A DNA stretch of 60,658 bases from Lewinellaceae bacterium. GTDB lineage: Bacteria > Bacteroidota > Bacteroidia > Chitinophagales > Saprospiraceae. Positions 9,489-18,393 of this stretch are shown here, in pieces. The DNA is taken from positions 1 to 60,658 of the forward strand of contig JACJXV010000025.1 of NCBI GenBank assembly GCA_020636445.1, written 5' to 3'. The position numbers were made by a program, and so were the translations under genes. The first letter of the stretch is position 1. Each line of letters begins with the position of its first letter. Below the pieces are notes generated by a model. It was not told where the DNA came from. It saw only the letters and a program-made list of their open reading frames with translations, and searched no databases.

Positions 9489-9594
9489 ATCATCAGTTAT
9501 GCAATAGCTGTATTATTCAACAGAAGATTACCTGCGTTGCAGTGGTTTGATAATGCCAAACGATTGCAACATCCGTGAACCTTCGCGCTTGCGG

Positions 9595-9623
9595 CAAATA
9601 TACCTTTTGTTCCGCAACAGCAA
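9595..9623 (-). promoter_or_regulatory. Promoter of the ktrB-ktrA operon
   Basis: On the minus strand TTG, 18 bp, then TATATTTG: a full match to the Bacteroidota -33/-7 consensus. The predicted start leaves a leader of about 100 nt before ktrB. No riboswitch fold was recognised in the leader. Confidence 0.7.
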
Positions 9624-9757
9624 TTCACTTCTTAAGATAAAGAGAATTCAAAAAGTCACCGGCTTTTTCTGAATATTTTGCCACGAAAGGCGCTAATGGT
9701 ATGGGGACTAAGTGCAAGCAAATTACTTCTGCCGGATGTTGAGACACCTATGAAGCT

Positions 9758-9918
9758 AAGTGATGGGACAATATTATCTATACCTTATTTCAGGCCCTTT
9801 TGGGCTTCCACTTCGTTAAAAAGCCTCGCCGACGCGCTGCGTCGCCTGCGTTTTTTGCCTTGGTGAACCCCAAAATTACACTGAACAAAGCTCATACATA
9901 ATAATGACCATCACTTAC
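9758..9918. mobile_element. MITE-like element, copy A (161 bp)
   Basis: Terminal inverted repeats of about 25 bp (AAGTGATGGG at both ends, then CAATATTATCTATA against CATTATTATGTAT). The interior has the hairpin AGGCCC-TTTT-GGGCTT and GACGC-GCT-GCGTC, and no gene. A copy in the same orientation lies at 55689-55850, differing at about six positions plus one single-base indel. No transposase with these ends occurs in the window. Confidence 0.75.
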
Positions 9919-10000
9919 TACAAGCAAGTAAATGGACATTTTAATATTCCTCACTTCCTCGGCATCAACATCATCAGCGTTTTACAAAACACCATAAGCC

Positions 10001-10126
10001 CCTGCCAGTCTCTGCCTGGCAGGTAATATCTTGCACGTCTCCTGACGTGCGTAAGCGCAGTGAACGTAACCACCACCCGCACGTCAGGAGACGTGCTATA
10101 TAGCTGCGGTAAGTCGGAGACTTACC
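10001..10126. repeat. Cluster of three perfect hairpins with a shared GTCTC-type core
   Basis: CCTGCCAG-N7-CTGGCAGG (10001-10023); a 19-bp perfect inverted repeat starting GCACGTCTCCTGACG (10033-10051 against 10078-10096); and GGTAAGTC-GGA-GACTTACC (10108-10126). All contain GTCTC or its complement near the loop or arm centre while the outer arms differ. The remainder of 9489-10250 holds the ktrB promoter and MITE copy A. Confidence 0.75.
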
Positions 10127-10250
10127 TGGGCTAGGTTAGGGGGTTTAACAAAGGACCAGCCCGCCTGTATCTGCAACTTTGGCGGGTAAACCTTACCACC
10201 CAAGCAGTACGCGGGATGCCCTACCTTTGTTTCTACGATGTGCCCCCTGA

Positions 10251-12188
10251 TCAAAACCCCGTTTGCACGCAAGATTGCTCGTCCAGGGAAATAATGCGCC
10301 CTTTCAGCCGCTGCAGTATGGCCATGCTCTTTTCCCGGTTCATCTGATACCGGCTCATTAAGTCTGACAAATCTTTCGTGGACATCGTCGTATAATCCCG
10401 TCCGACCAGATCGATATAGTTACTGGTTAATTTTACCAGATCATCCCGATCCTGACGGATAGACTCTAGAATAAAGGGCGCAATGCCCAGGGAGTCCTTA
10501 CCTATTTTCAGGTAATTCTCCAACTGGCGAAACACCTCCTCATAGCACTGCAGATTCGTGTAATATCCGGTCGAAATTTCTTTGTACTTGCGGATATTTT
10601 CCTCATGACTGGCATTCTCAATCGCCGCAATTCGTTCGCCTACGCGCTGGGCACATACCTGACACATGGGATAATCACGGGTTGCCCGGGCCATCAACCA
10701 ATCCTTTTTAGCCTCCAATGTGAGCCGGTTATCAGGCTGGAAATCAACATTAAACAGCGTATTTTCCATTTCCCACAACTTGCGCAGCGTAAGGGTGTAA
10801 GTGTCCAGCGATTCAATTTCCTTGGGTAGTTTCCCCTGGATTTCGGTTTGTTTCACCCGGTCGCGGAAGAAATCGAGTACTTCAATATCCTGATAAATTT
10901 GCCGCCCGGTGCGCCCTTCGCCCCGGTAAGGATCCGGATTATTAACCAGATAGCGGGCTATTTCCCGCCCCTTCACCAGCAACTCGGTATTAAACCACAA
11001 ATCCACATCGTTGAGCACGTTTGTGTAAAGCCGGGTATACTTTTCCTGTACCGGCGCCTCCACGGAGGCAAGTTGCCTCACCTCTTTGAGCTGGAGCTCC
11101 CGAATATCGTGGTACAAATCCACCACTTTGGAAAAAGCCAGCCAATCCGGGTATTTGGTATTCAGGCTTCCCTGAAAAATGTCCACCTGTTTTTTTAATT
11201 CCACCGCCTGCTTCAGCACCTCCAGAAACTCCCGCTCGGCGTCCTTCTTGGTAGCATTCTGAATTTTACGGAAGTCTTTGGTTTTCTTTTCGATATAACT
11301 CTGGTTATACACCAGTTCGGAATGGTCGGTATTATACTCTGATTTGGTGGTAACCACCAATATATACGGTACAGAAGTTGTGTTGATCGCCCGACGAACA
11401 TCATCGACCCGTTGGGGGCGCATATTGGTAAAATACCGCGACTTGGGTGGCTGATCTACATCCCAATGAATGCGGTACAGGGAGGCACTCACGACGCGTT
11501 CCTCATAAAGGGCACTCAACTCTTTGGAGAGTAACTTAATATAAAACTCACTGGTTAGTTTTTGGGGGTCTTCCATTTTTTCCATCGACCGCAAACCCTT
11601 ATCTACCTGGGGCATAATTTGGTCCGTAAGGGCTAGAAAGGGGCCGGCCAGGCCAACTTTGAGCAGATTGGATGCTGTCTTGCCCAAATCAACGGAGATC
11701 TCCGCCGTTTTTTTCCAGAACTCATTACTACTGTTCCCTTTAATCGCTTCAAATTTAACCCGCGCCACGATATCCCCGCTCTTCAATACTTCATCAGGGA
11801 TATTCTCTAATACCCGGCCTCCATATTCCAGGAGTCGGGTTGAAGTATTAGGATCCTGGGTGTCGTGAATCATCAGAGGAATGGTCAGGTTATTCCCTGC
11901 GTTAATCGGATCCTTTATGGATACTGCCAGATACATGTATTGGGGGTAATCTCCTTTCTTGATCCCCACGTCTTTTTTTTCCGAACGACTCAATCCTGCT
12001 CCGCTAAAAATATCGGAAAGTGCCTGGGGGTTCACCAAATATACGTAAGACGAATTCAGGTTAAAATCTGAGGATGGCAGGGTGTTCGTCTGCCATGACT
12101 CCACTTCTGTTGCAAAAATATTTGTCTGTGCCATTCCGGCCATCAGGCCTAGAAGGAACAGCAAACTAGTAGATATCCAATGCTTCAT
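10251..12188 (-). CDS. Large secreted protein of unknown function
   Basis: 645 residues with a signal peptide (ISTSLLFLLGLMAGMAQ). I recognise no family. Residues 25-130 look strand-rich; 150-230 include a hydrophobic helix (VGLAGPFLALTDQIM); the remainder is predicted helical and charged, with a CxxC (CQVC) near 530 and an additional C near the end (SCVQTGF). There is no T9SS sorting domain, no lipobox and no beta-barrel ending, so a periplasmic location is inferred. It is monocistronic, with the small membrane protein gene upstream on the same strand. The sequence CCCGCC...GGCGGG 3' of the gene could fold as a weak hairpin. It has good coding character and no frame breaks. Confidence 0.75.
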   Translation of the reverse strand: MKHWISTSLLFLLGLMAGMAQTNIFATEVESWQTNTLPSSDFNLNSSYVYLVNPQALSDIFSGAGLSRSEKKDVGIKKGDYPQYMYLAVSIKDPINAGNNLTIPLMIHDTQDPNTSTRLLEYGGRVLENIPDEVLKSGDIVARVKFEAIKGNSSNEFWKKTAEISVDLGKTASNLLKVGLAGPFLALTDQIMPQVDKGLRSMEKMEDPQKLTSEFYIKLLSKELSALYEERVVSASLYRIHWDVDQPPKSRYFTNMRPQRVDDVRRAINTTSVPYILVVTTKSEYNTDHSELVYNQSYIEKKTKDFRKIQNATKKDAEREFLEVLKQAVELKKQVDIFQGSLNTKYPDWLAFSKVVDLYHDIRELQLKEVRQLASVEAPVQEKYTRLYTNVLNDVDLWFNTELLVKGREIARYLVNNPDPYRGEGRTGRQIYQDIEVLDFFRDRVKQTEIQGKLPKEIESLDTYTLTLRKLWEMENTLFNVDFQPDNRLTLEAKKDWLMARATRDYPMCQVCAQRVGERIAAIENASHEENIRKYKEISTGYYTNLQCYEEVFRQLENYLKIGKDSLGIAPFILESIRQDRDDLVKLTSNYIDLVGRDYTTMSTKDLSDLMSRYQMNREKSMAILQRLKGRIISLDEQSCVQTGF

Positions 12189-12268
12189 GATAAGTTGCTT
12201 TTCTCGAAAACATACTACGCAGAATGCAGGCCTTTTATTTAGTTACAGGTTAACTTTTTTTAAATTTA

Positions 12269-12496
12269 TCAGGCTAACTGCTTGAAAACCTTCCTGAGGG
12301 CCCAAATGCCCAGTAAGACCCAAGGCGTTCCATGGAGTACTAAATCAAACCAATCCATGGGTGCCATTCCCTTAGCGCCGCCCGCTACCCAGCGGATTTT
12401 CCCCCATATGTGGGGTTCAGGAGCATAAGGAGCCAATCCTAATGTCAAACATGCCAGTAATAAAAGGCGCCAATCATTTAGCCAGTTTTGTTTCAT
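12269..12496 (-). CDS. Small conserved-looking membrane protein
   Basis: 75 residues from the ATG at 12496 (MKQNWLNDWR...). A TTG or ATG start 16 codons upstream would overlap the promoter region of the divergent dehydrogenase and adds no sensible sequence. Two hydrophobic segments, LLLLACLTLGLAPY and LVLHGTPWVLLGIWALRKVF, flank a short PEPHIWGKIRWVAGGA loop rich in tryptophan and glycine. Bacteroidota genomes carry similar short proteins without assigned function. Divergent from the dehydrogenase gene by 60 bp. Confidence 0.65.
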   Translation of the reverse strand: MKQNWLNDWRLLLLACLTLGLAPYAPEPHIWGKIRWVAGGAKGMAPMDWFDLVLHGTPWVLLGIWALRKVFKQLA

Positions 12497-12556
12497 GATC
12501 TTGTGATTGAGTGGATGTAAAGAGCAATCCTTATCTTTCCACAAAGTAAAGAAAAG

Positions 12557-13537
12557 ATGGCAGGACGACCTTTATCAACTTTGCCCCGAATCGTAATTCT
12601 GGATGGGCATACGCTAAATCCGGGTGATTTGAGCTGGGAAGCGCTCCTCTCGTTAGGAGAAGTATCGGTATATCCGCGTACTGCCCCTGCCGATATCATC
12701 GCCCGCAGCCAGGATGCGGACCTGCTAATCGTCAACAAGGTTCGAATTGATGCCGATGTCATTGCCCAACTTCCCCACCTGAGGTGTATTTGTGTTACGG
12801 CTACTGGCTATAACAATATCGATATTGCTGCTGCCCGGGCCCGCCAAATTCCGGTTTGTAATGTTGTCGGGTATGGCACTGATGCTGTAGCTCAGCATGT
12901 TTTCGCATTGCTGCTCGAATTAACCAATCACGTAGCCTTGCACGTGGCCAGTGTACGGGCCGGTGACTGGTCGGAGCAACCTGATTTTTCCTACTGGCGG
13001 GCTCCCCTCACGGAGTTAAGGGGTAAAACGCTGGGCATCGTCGGATTTGGCCGGATCGGCCAACAGGTCGCGACAATCGGGCAGGCCTTTGGGTTGCGCA
13101 TCCTCGCCCACCACAAACACCCTCAGCGGGATGCCCGACACGGTGTTACCTTTACAGACGTCCCAACACTGTTTCGGGAAAGTGATTTTATCAGTTTGAA
13201 CACACCACTCACGGCCAGCAACCGGGGCTTTGTGAATGCCGGGTTACTTAACGTCGTAAAGCCCGGTGCAATCCTGATCAATACTGCCCGGGGAGAATTA
13301 ATCGATGAGATAGCCCTGGCAAATGCATTGAAAGAGGGTCCGTTAGCTGCGGCCGCCCTTGATGTGCTGAGTCAGGAACCGCCACCTCCCGACCATCCCT
13401 TGTTTGTGCTGCCAAATTGCCTGATAACACCTCATCAGGCCTGGGCGAGCCGCGAAGCTCGCCAACGCTTACTGGATGGTACGCTGGCAAATGTCCTTGC
13501 ATTTCTCGCCGGAAACCATCAAAATGTGGTTAATTAA
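12557..13537 (+). CDS. D-2-hydroxyacid dehydrogenase (NAD-dependent)
   Basis: 326 residues, the usual length for the family that interconverts 2-keto acids and D-2-hydroxy acids (glycerate/hydroxypyruvate reductase and relatives). The NAD-binding Rossmann motif is GIVGFGRIGQQVA (about 154-166). The catalytic triad is visible as R in NTARGELID, E in LSQEPPPPDHP and H in ITPHQAW. The substrate cannot be told apart from sequence; a glycerate dehydrogenase-like role is the most probable. The CHAD gene starts 9 bp after its stop, suggesting co-transcription. A TATCTTTC at 12532 could be a weak -7 element. Confidence 0.9.
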   Translation: MAGRPLSTLPRIVILDGHTLNPGDLSWEALLSLGEVSVYPRTAPADIIARSQDADLLIVNKVRIDADVIAQLPHLRCICVTATGYNNIDIAAARARQIPVCNVVGYGTDAVAQHVFALLLELTNHVALHVASVRAGDWSEQPDFSYWRAPLTELRGKTLGIVGFGRIGQQVATIGQAFGLRILAHHKHPQRDARHGVTFTDVPTLFRESDFISLNTPLTASNRGFVNAGLLNVVKPGAILINTARGELIDEIALANALKEGPLAAAALDVLSQEPPPPDHPLFVLPNCLITPHQAWASREARQRLLDGTLANVLAFLAGNHQNVVN

Positions 13538-13546
13538 CGGTACCAC

Positions 13547-14296
13547 ATGTCACCCCGAAAGCGATGGCGGAAACGCCTGCAAAAGCAATGGAATAAAATA
13601 GCCCGCCACTACCGGGCCTTCCGGCAAAAAGGTAAACCCCGGGATTTGCATCACTTGCGCATTGCCGGCAAGAAAATACTGGCCATGGGTGAACTGCTGG
13701 CCGCTTGCTCTCCTGGTACGGACTGGGAGAATATTTTTCAACCGCTGGTGACCTTTAACCGACAGGCTGGTGACCTTCGTACCCGCTATCAAACCCGACG
13801 TTTACTACACCAGGCAAGGCCCAGGAAAGGCCGTCGAGCCCGGAAAAAGCTAAAAAAACATTACCGCTATTGGCGAAATATGCCTTTAGCCAAGATCAAA
13901 AAACAGCTACAAGTCCCTTCCCCAAGCTGCCAGAGGGATTATTACTGGCAAACCTGGCAACACGTACAAACTATTTTCAGGGATCCAAACTCCCGGGAAG
14001 AATGGCACAACGCACGTATCTTGCTCAAAACGCTCGTTTATAACTACCCCCTGTTGACTGGCAAAAACCGGCAAAAAATAGCACTCAACAAACCATTCCT
14101 CCAAAAGCTTGTAAAGGCATTGGGCGACTGGCACGACCTGCAAATTGCCTATACTAAAGGTTTGCAGAACCCTTCTCCCCATTTCAATCAATTAGAGGAA
14201 CTGCTAAACAGGCAAATAAAATTGTGCGTAGAACTCATCCTGCAGTTCCCATCGAAGGGAATGTGGATCCAGGCACCCAGGGAAAACTGCAGGTAA
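13547..14296 (+). CDS. CHAD domain protein
   Basis: 249 residues, highly basic and histidine-containing. It has the CHAD signature near the N-terminus (DLHHLRIAGKKILAMGELL) and a second conserved patch with EEWHNARILLKTLVYNYPLL and LGDWHDLQIAY. CHAD domains are helical bundles with conserved histidines that bind polyphosphate. No CYTH triphosphatase domain is fused or adjacent, so this is a stand-alone CHAD. The sequence is R/K-rich throughout, consistent with polyanion binding. It overlaps nothing and ends before a strong bidirectional hairpin shared with the convergent LysM gene. Confidence 0.82.
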   Translation: MSPRKRWRKRLQKQWNKIARHYRAFRQKGKPRDLHHLRIAGKKILAMGELLAACSPGTDWENIFQPLVTFNRQAGDLRTRYQTRRLLHQARPRKGRRARKKLKKHYRYWRNMPLAKIKKQLQVPSPSCQRDYYWQTWQHVQTIFRDPNSREEWHNARILLKTLVYNYPLLTGKNRQKIALNKPFLQKLVKALGDWHDLQIAYTKGLQNPSPHFNQLEELLNRQIKLCVELILQFPSKGMWIQAPRENCR

Positions 14297-14348
14297 ACCT
14301 GCCGCAGATTAGCCCAAGCCAGGCTACCTGAGTTTTACCATAAACAAA

Positions 14349-14381
14349 CGCGCCGCCCGGACACAAGGCCCGCGCGGCGCG
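14349..14381. terminator. Bidirectional hairpin between CHAD and LysM genes
   Basis: CGCGCCGC and GCGGCGCG pair perfectly around a 17-nt loop. The hairpin is followed by TGTTTTC on the plus strand and GTTTGTTT on the minus strand. It sits between two convergent genes. Confidence 0.75.
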
Positions 14382-14417
14382 CTGTTTTCACTTTACTATT
14401 AAAAGCAAAGAGACTGC

Positions 14418-14894
14418 TTACTGATCCAACTTGGGAATACGCAGCATCTGGCCTGGATAAATCAGGTCAGGATCTTTAAGCATCGGCTTATTGGCCTCAA
14501 AGATCACCGGGTATTTCATCGCATTACCATAGAATTGCTTGGCAATCTTTGAAAGCGAATCACCTTTCTTTACTTCGTAGAAGTCAGCTTCCGGCTCAGG
14601 AACAGCGACCGTCATCCGGTCATCAACAGTAGCAATACCGTCGACGTTCCCCAAAACCAGCACAACTTTTTCCTTATTAGCCTGGCTATCCACCTCACCA
14701 AAGACGGTAACCGCTTCACCCTGCAGGTCAAGATAAAAATCTTTGATTTCGATGCCTGTTTCGGCTACCGCAGCTTGCATAGCGGCGATGTTGTCCTTGC
14801 GGATTTTTTCAAGATCTTCCGGCGATGGTGCATCTGCTTCCTTTTTCTTGAAAAGCTTGGCTCCGGCATTCTTGAGGAATGAAAAAAGTCCCAT
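14418..14894 (-). CDS. BON-LysM protein (Kbp/YgaU-like)
   Basis: 158 residues. A short amphipathic N-terminus (MGLFSFLKNAGAKLFKKKE) precedes a BON domain (about 45-100, ending NVDGIATVDDRMTV) and a C-terminal LysM domain (DFYEVKKGDSLSKIAKQFYG ... IYPGQMLRIP). The architecture and length match E. coli Kbp (YgaU), a cytoplasmic protein that binds K+; LysM otherwise binds peptidoglycan. There is no signal peptide, which favours the Kbp-like reading. A ktrBA operon is in the same window but 5 kb away, so linkage is only suggestive. A strong promoter lies just upstream. Confidence 0.88.
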   Translation of the reverse strand: MGLFSFLKNAGAKLFKKKEADAPSPEDLEKIRKDNIAAMQAAVAETGIEIKDFYLDLQGEAVTVFGEVDSQANKEKVVLVLGNVDGIATVDDRMTVAVPEPEADFYEVKKGDSLSKIAKQFYGNAMKYPVIFEANKPMLKDPDLIYPGQMLRIPKLDQ

Positions 14895-14937
14895 TGTTTA
14901 ATACATTTTGGTTGTTTGGAGAAAAATTGCTTCCGTC

Positions 14938-14968
14938 CAAAGATAACCCCCTAGGTCTATAAAAACAA
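14938..14968 (-). promoter_or_regulatory. Promoter of the BON-LysM gene
   Basis: On the minus strand TTG, 20 bp, then TATCTTTG: an exact match to the Bacteroidota consensus TTG-N19/20-TAnnTTTG, about 45 bp upstream of the ATG. Confidence 0.72.
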
Positions 14969-15006
14969 TCGAAACCCCAAAATTCCTAACGCATCTTCAC
15001 GAATCC

Positions 15007-15036
15007 TTGGCAAGCTCATGGAAATTGGTATCTTCG
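15007..15036 (+). promoter_or_regulatory. Candidate secDF promoter
   Basis: TTG, 19 bp, TATCTTCG (one mismatch to TAnnTTTG). A second, exact -7 element TATATTTG lies at 15071-15078 without a TTG at the right distance. Either could drive secDF; the start codon follows an AAGGAG ribosome binding site. Confidence 0.5.
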
Positions 15037-15129
15037 CAGCCGCAAGCGTCCAACAATTGGACAAAACGCGTATATTTGCGCAGTTTTATTTTAAGTATTT
15101 AAACAACTATTAACGTTAAACAAGGAGTT

Positions 15130-18100
15130 ATGCAAGGAAAAGGGATTATTAGGTTCTTCCTTGTGTTGATGACCCTGGTGACGCTGATCCAGTTCCTCTT
15201 CACGCTACCAACGCGAAAAGTGGAAAAGGCAGCCGACGCTTACGCACAAGCGGCAAGCAACCAGGTGTCGAAGGACCTACAAAACGAGGCGTTCAAGCAG
15301 AAGCGAGCCGCATACCTCGACTCGATGTCTTCTGTAGAGGTGATGAAAATTCCTTTGCTCAAATCCTACACCTATCAAGAACTCAAATCCAATCAATTAG
15401 CATTGGGTTTGGACCTCAAGGGGGGGATGAGCGTATTATTGCAAGTGGACCTACGCGATTTCATTCGCGCCCTTGCAAATGATAGCACGGATCCAACCTT
15501 CCTTGCCGCTCTCGATAAAGCTGCTAAAGCACAAGCAACCGACCCAACCGACTACGTTACGCTTTTTGCGAACTTCTACCGGGAAAGTGGCCAGAAACTG
15601 GCTCCACTCTTTGCCCGGAATGAAGCACTTCGCGAACAGATCAACTACGAAACGGGAGACGGTGAAGTTGTGCGGGTTCTGCGGGATAAAGCGAATGAAA
15701 CGGTTGACCTGACGTTCAAACTGCTCAAGGAGCGGATTGACCGCCTGGGGGTAACCCAGCCGAACGTATCGCTGGATGCCAGCCGGGACCTGATTTTGGT
15801 AGAACTTCCGGGTATTGACAACCCCGAGCGTGCTCGTAACTTCCTGCAGGCTGCAGCCAAGTTGGAGTTCTGGAATGTCTACCGGATTACTGATCCGGTG
15901 AACCCCAACCGCACGGGTAGCCCATCGATTCAACAGGCGATGGTTGATGCCAACGCTGCCCTGTCGAAAACACTGGGTGACGGCGAGCTGGAAAAAGAAG
16001 TCCTGCGGATTGACACTACCTACGTGACCGATTCAACCGGCACCGTAGATAAGTCGCAGATTGCCAAGATTGATACGGTATACAGTCCGGTGAATATTGC
16101 CAGCGGCCCACTGTTCAGCCAACTTACGATGAACGCTACCGGCGAGTACGGATTGGCAGTTATTGGTGTTGCTGAAAAGAACAAGCGTGCGATTATCGAC
16201 ACCTTGCTGGAACGCCAGGAAGTGCGGGCATTATTCCCACGGGAGATTGCTTTTAGGTGGTCGCGTGATCCGATTGTTAACCAACAAACGGGAGAGGAAA
16301 CTAACCTCTATCAGCTGTATACGATTAAGAAAGAGCGCGAAGAGCCACCTGTTTCCGGTGACCGTGTCGTCAAAGCCAATGCCGACCCTGATCCAATCAC
16401 CAATGAGCCGGGGGTAACCCTGCAAATGGATAAAGACGGGGCTAAATCATGGGCAGAAATGACGACTAAGGCAGCCCAGGACAACAAGCGTCAGGTAGCT
16501 ATCCTGCTGGACGATGAAGTTGTTTCGGCTCCTTCCGTAAACGAACCCATCACCGGGGGAAGTACGCGGATTTCCGGTAGCTTTACCATCCAGGATGCAC
16601 AAGACCTTGCCAATATTCTGGAAATTGGTAAACTGCCGGCAGAAACGAAAATCCTTTCGGAAAGCCTCGTTGGCCCTTCTCTGGGTAAAGAGAATATCGC
16701 CAAGAGTATTCGCGCCCTGGTAATCGGCTTCGTGGTGGTGATGGGCTTTATGTTACTGTACTATAGCAGTGCCGGTATCATTTCTATCATCTCGCTGTTG
16801 CTGAACCTGTTCTTCATCTTTGGTGCGCTATCTTCATTCGGTACCGTTCTTACCCTCCCGGGTATTGCAGGTATCGTACTGACGATTGGTATGGCCGTTG
16901 ATGCCAACGTAATCATCTACGAACGAATACGAGAGGAACTGCGTGACGGTAAAAGCATACTAACCGCTATTGCCGACGGTTTCAAGAACTCCTATTCTGC
17001 GATCATTGACGCCAACGTTACGACGATTCTGACGGCGATGATGCTTGCATACTTCGGCTTAGGCCCGATCAAGGGGTTTGCCGTAGTATTGATGATTGGG
17101 GTTATTTCGTCGCTCTTCACTGCCGTCTTGGTTAGCCGCCTGCTGATCGATTGGTGGACTAACAAAGGACGTGACTTGCAGTTCTCGAGCAAAATTTCTG
17201 AGAACACCCTTGCCAACATCAATTTTGACTGGATGGGTAAGCGCAAGTTAGCTTATATGTTCTCCGGAACGTTAATCCTCCTGAGTATTATCGGTTTTGC
17301 TGTTCGTGGGTTTGAACTGGGAGTTGACTTCAAAGGGGGGTATTCTTATAATATCACCTTTGCTGAGGCCATCAATCCGGATCAACTGCGTTCTACACTA
17401 ACCCAAAGCTTTGAAGGGAATTCTCCGGTGGTCAAAGCCATTGACACCGAAAACACCTACAACGTAGTTACCAGTTACCTGGTGGACAGCCCCGATGAGG
17501 ATGCCCCCGAACGCGTAATTACTAAGCTTCATGAAGGTATTAACACCCTCATGGGCGGTAAGGTAGATTTTGAGAACTTCAAACAGACGGACGGTGAAGG
17601 TACCCACGTAACCAGCTCCAGCCAGGTAGGTCCTACCGTTGCTGATGATATCAAAGAAAGTTCGGTCGAGGCTGCCGTGTTTGCACTGTTGCTGATCTTC
17701 CTCTATATCTTCCTGCGCTTTAGCAAATGGCAGTATAGTGTTGGTGCGGTTGCCGCGCTGTTCCACGATACCATCATTACGTTAGGTGTATTTGCCTGGT
17801 TCCATGGCGTGTTTCCTTTCACTATGGAAATTGATCAGGCCTTTATCGCTGCTATCCTTACGGTGATCGGTTATTCTATCAACGATACCGTGGTGGTCTT
17901 TGACCGGATCCGGGAGTTCTTGAATAACTATACCCGCCGGGATAAGATCGAGGTGATCAACATGGCTATCAACAGCACCCTTAGCCGGACAACACTTACC
18001 TCAATGACAACACTTTTCGTTGTTATCGTATTGTTTGTGTTTGGCGGTACCAGTATCAAGGGCTTTGCCTTCGCCATCCTGGTAGGGATTGGCATTGGTA

Positions 18101-18228
18101 CCTACTCTTCGATCTTTGTTGCCTCACCCATCATGGCCGACCTTACCGGTGGTGAAGAGATGGCGGGCAAGTCAAAAACAGATACCGGTGCTGGAAAAGG
18201 TTTTTCCAAAGCCGCTAAAACCAAGTAA
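15130..18228 (+). CDS. secDF: Protein translocase SecD-SecF fusion
   Basis: 1032 residues, a single polypeptide joining SecD and SecF as is usual in Bacteroidota. The start is backed by AAGGAG six bases upstream. An N-terminal membrane helix precedes the SecD D1 motif (ALGLDLKGGMSVLLQVD, about 92-108), the periplasmic P1 region, then the SecD six-helix bundle (PGIAGIVLTIGMAVDANVII). The SecF half begins near residue 700 with LGVDFKGGYSYNI, followed by its own six helices including TVIGYSINDTVVVFDRIRE. The complex uses the proton gradient to pull exported proteins through SecYEG. It ends in a lysine-rich tail (GKSKTDTGAGKGF). A perfect terminator follows, so it is transcribed alone. Confidence 0.97.
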   Translation: MQGKGIIRFFLVLMTLVTLIQFLFTLPTRKVEKAADAYAQAASNQVSKDLQNEAFKQKRAAYLDSMSSVEVMKIPLLKSYTYQELKSNQLALGLDLKGGMSVLLQVDLRDFIRALANDSTDPTFLAALDKAAKAQATDPTDYVTLFANFYRESGQKLAPLFARNEALREQINYETGDGEVVRVLRDKANETVDLTFKLLKERIDRLGVTQPNVSLDASRDLILVELPGIDNPERARNFLQAAAKLEFWNVYRITDPVNPNRTGSPSIQQAMVDANAALSKTLGDGELEKEVLRIDTTYVTDSTGTVDKSQIAKIDTVYSPVNIASGPLFSQLTMNATGEYGLAVIGVAEKNKRAIIDTLLERQEVRALFPREIAFRWSRDPIVNQQTGEETNLYQLYTIKKEREEPPVSGDRVVKANADPDPITNEPGVTLQMDKDGAKSWAEMTTKAAQDNKRQVAILLDDEVVSAPSVNEPITGGSTRISGSFTIQDAQDLANILEIGKLPAETKILSESLVGPSLGKENIAKSIRALVIGFVVVMGFMLLYYSSAGIISIISLLLNLFFIFGALSSFGTVLTLPGIAGIVLTIGMAVDANVIIYERIREELRDGKSILTAIADGFKNSYSAIIDANVTTILTAMMLAYFGLGPIKGFAVVLMIGVISSLFTAVLVSRLLIDWWTNKGRDLQFSSKISENTLANINFDWMGKRKLAYMFSGTLILLSIIGFAVRGFELGVDFKGGYSYNITFAEAINPDQLRSTLTQSFEGNSPVVKAIDTENTYNVVTSYLVDSPDEDAPERVITKLHEGINTLMGGKVDFENFKQTDGEGTHVTSSSQVGPTVADDIKESSVEAAVFALLLIFLYIFLRFSKWQYSVGAVAALFHDTIITLGVFAWFHGVFPFTMEIDQAFIAAILTVIGYSINDTVVVFDRIREFLNNYTRRDKIEVINMAINSTLSRTTLTSMTTLFVVIVLFVFGGTSIKGFAFAILVGIGIGTYSSIFVASPIMADLTGGEEMAGKSKTDTGAGKGFSKAAKTK

Positions 18229-18252
18229 CCCGTACGGTTAACCTGGTTTCCT

Positions 18253-18294
18253 GCAGGGGTCCGGTCGCAATGTCGACCGGACCCCTGCTTTTTT
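18253..18294 (+). terminator. Intrinsic terminator of secDF
   Basis: 15-bp perfect stem, arms GCAGGGGTCCGGTCG and its complement, 6-nt loop, followed by TTTTTT. It lies 24 bp after the secDF stop. Confidence 0.92.
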
Positions 18295-18393
18295 CCTGAA
18301 CTGTCGAGTACCTTACAAGAACTCACGCAGGCCCTTCGTTGTTTTTTTGTAAATTGGTCAGTACGGTCAGGCCAGATCATCAACCCAACGAAT

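Noticed and set aside
9678..9866. 62-residue plus-strand gene in the ktrB upstream region
   Set aside because: It is made mostly of the MITE sequence and has no protein-like character.
9758..9918. MITE mobilised by the IS4-type transposase of this window
   Set aside because: MITE ends (AAGTGATGGG) and IS ends (CACACTACTGG) are unrelated.
15071..15078. TATATTTG as the sole secDF promoter
   Set aside because: Exact -7 match but no TTG at the right distance; kept only as an alternative in the promoter entry.
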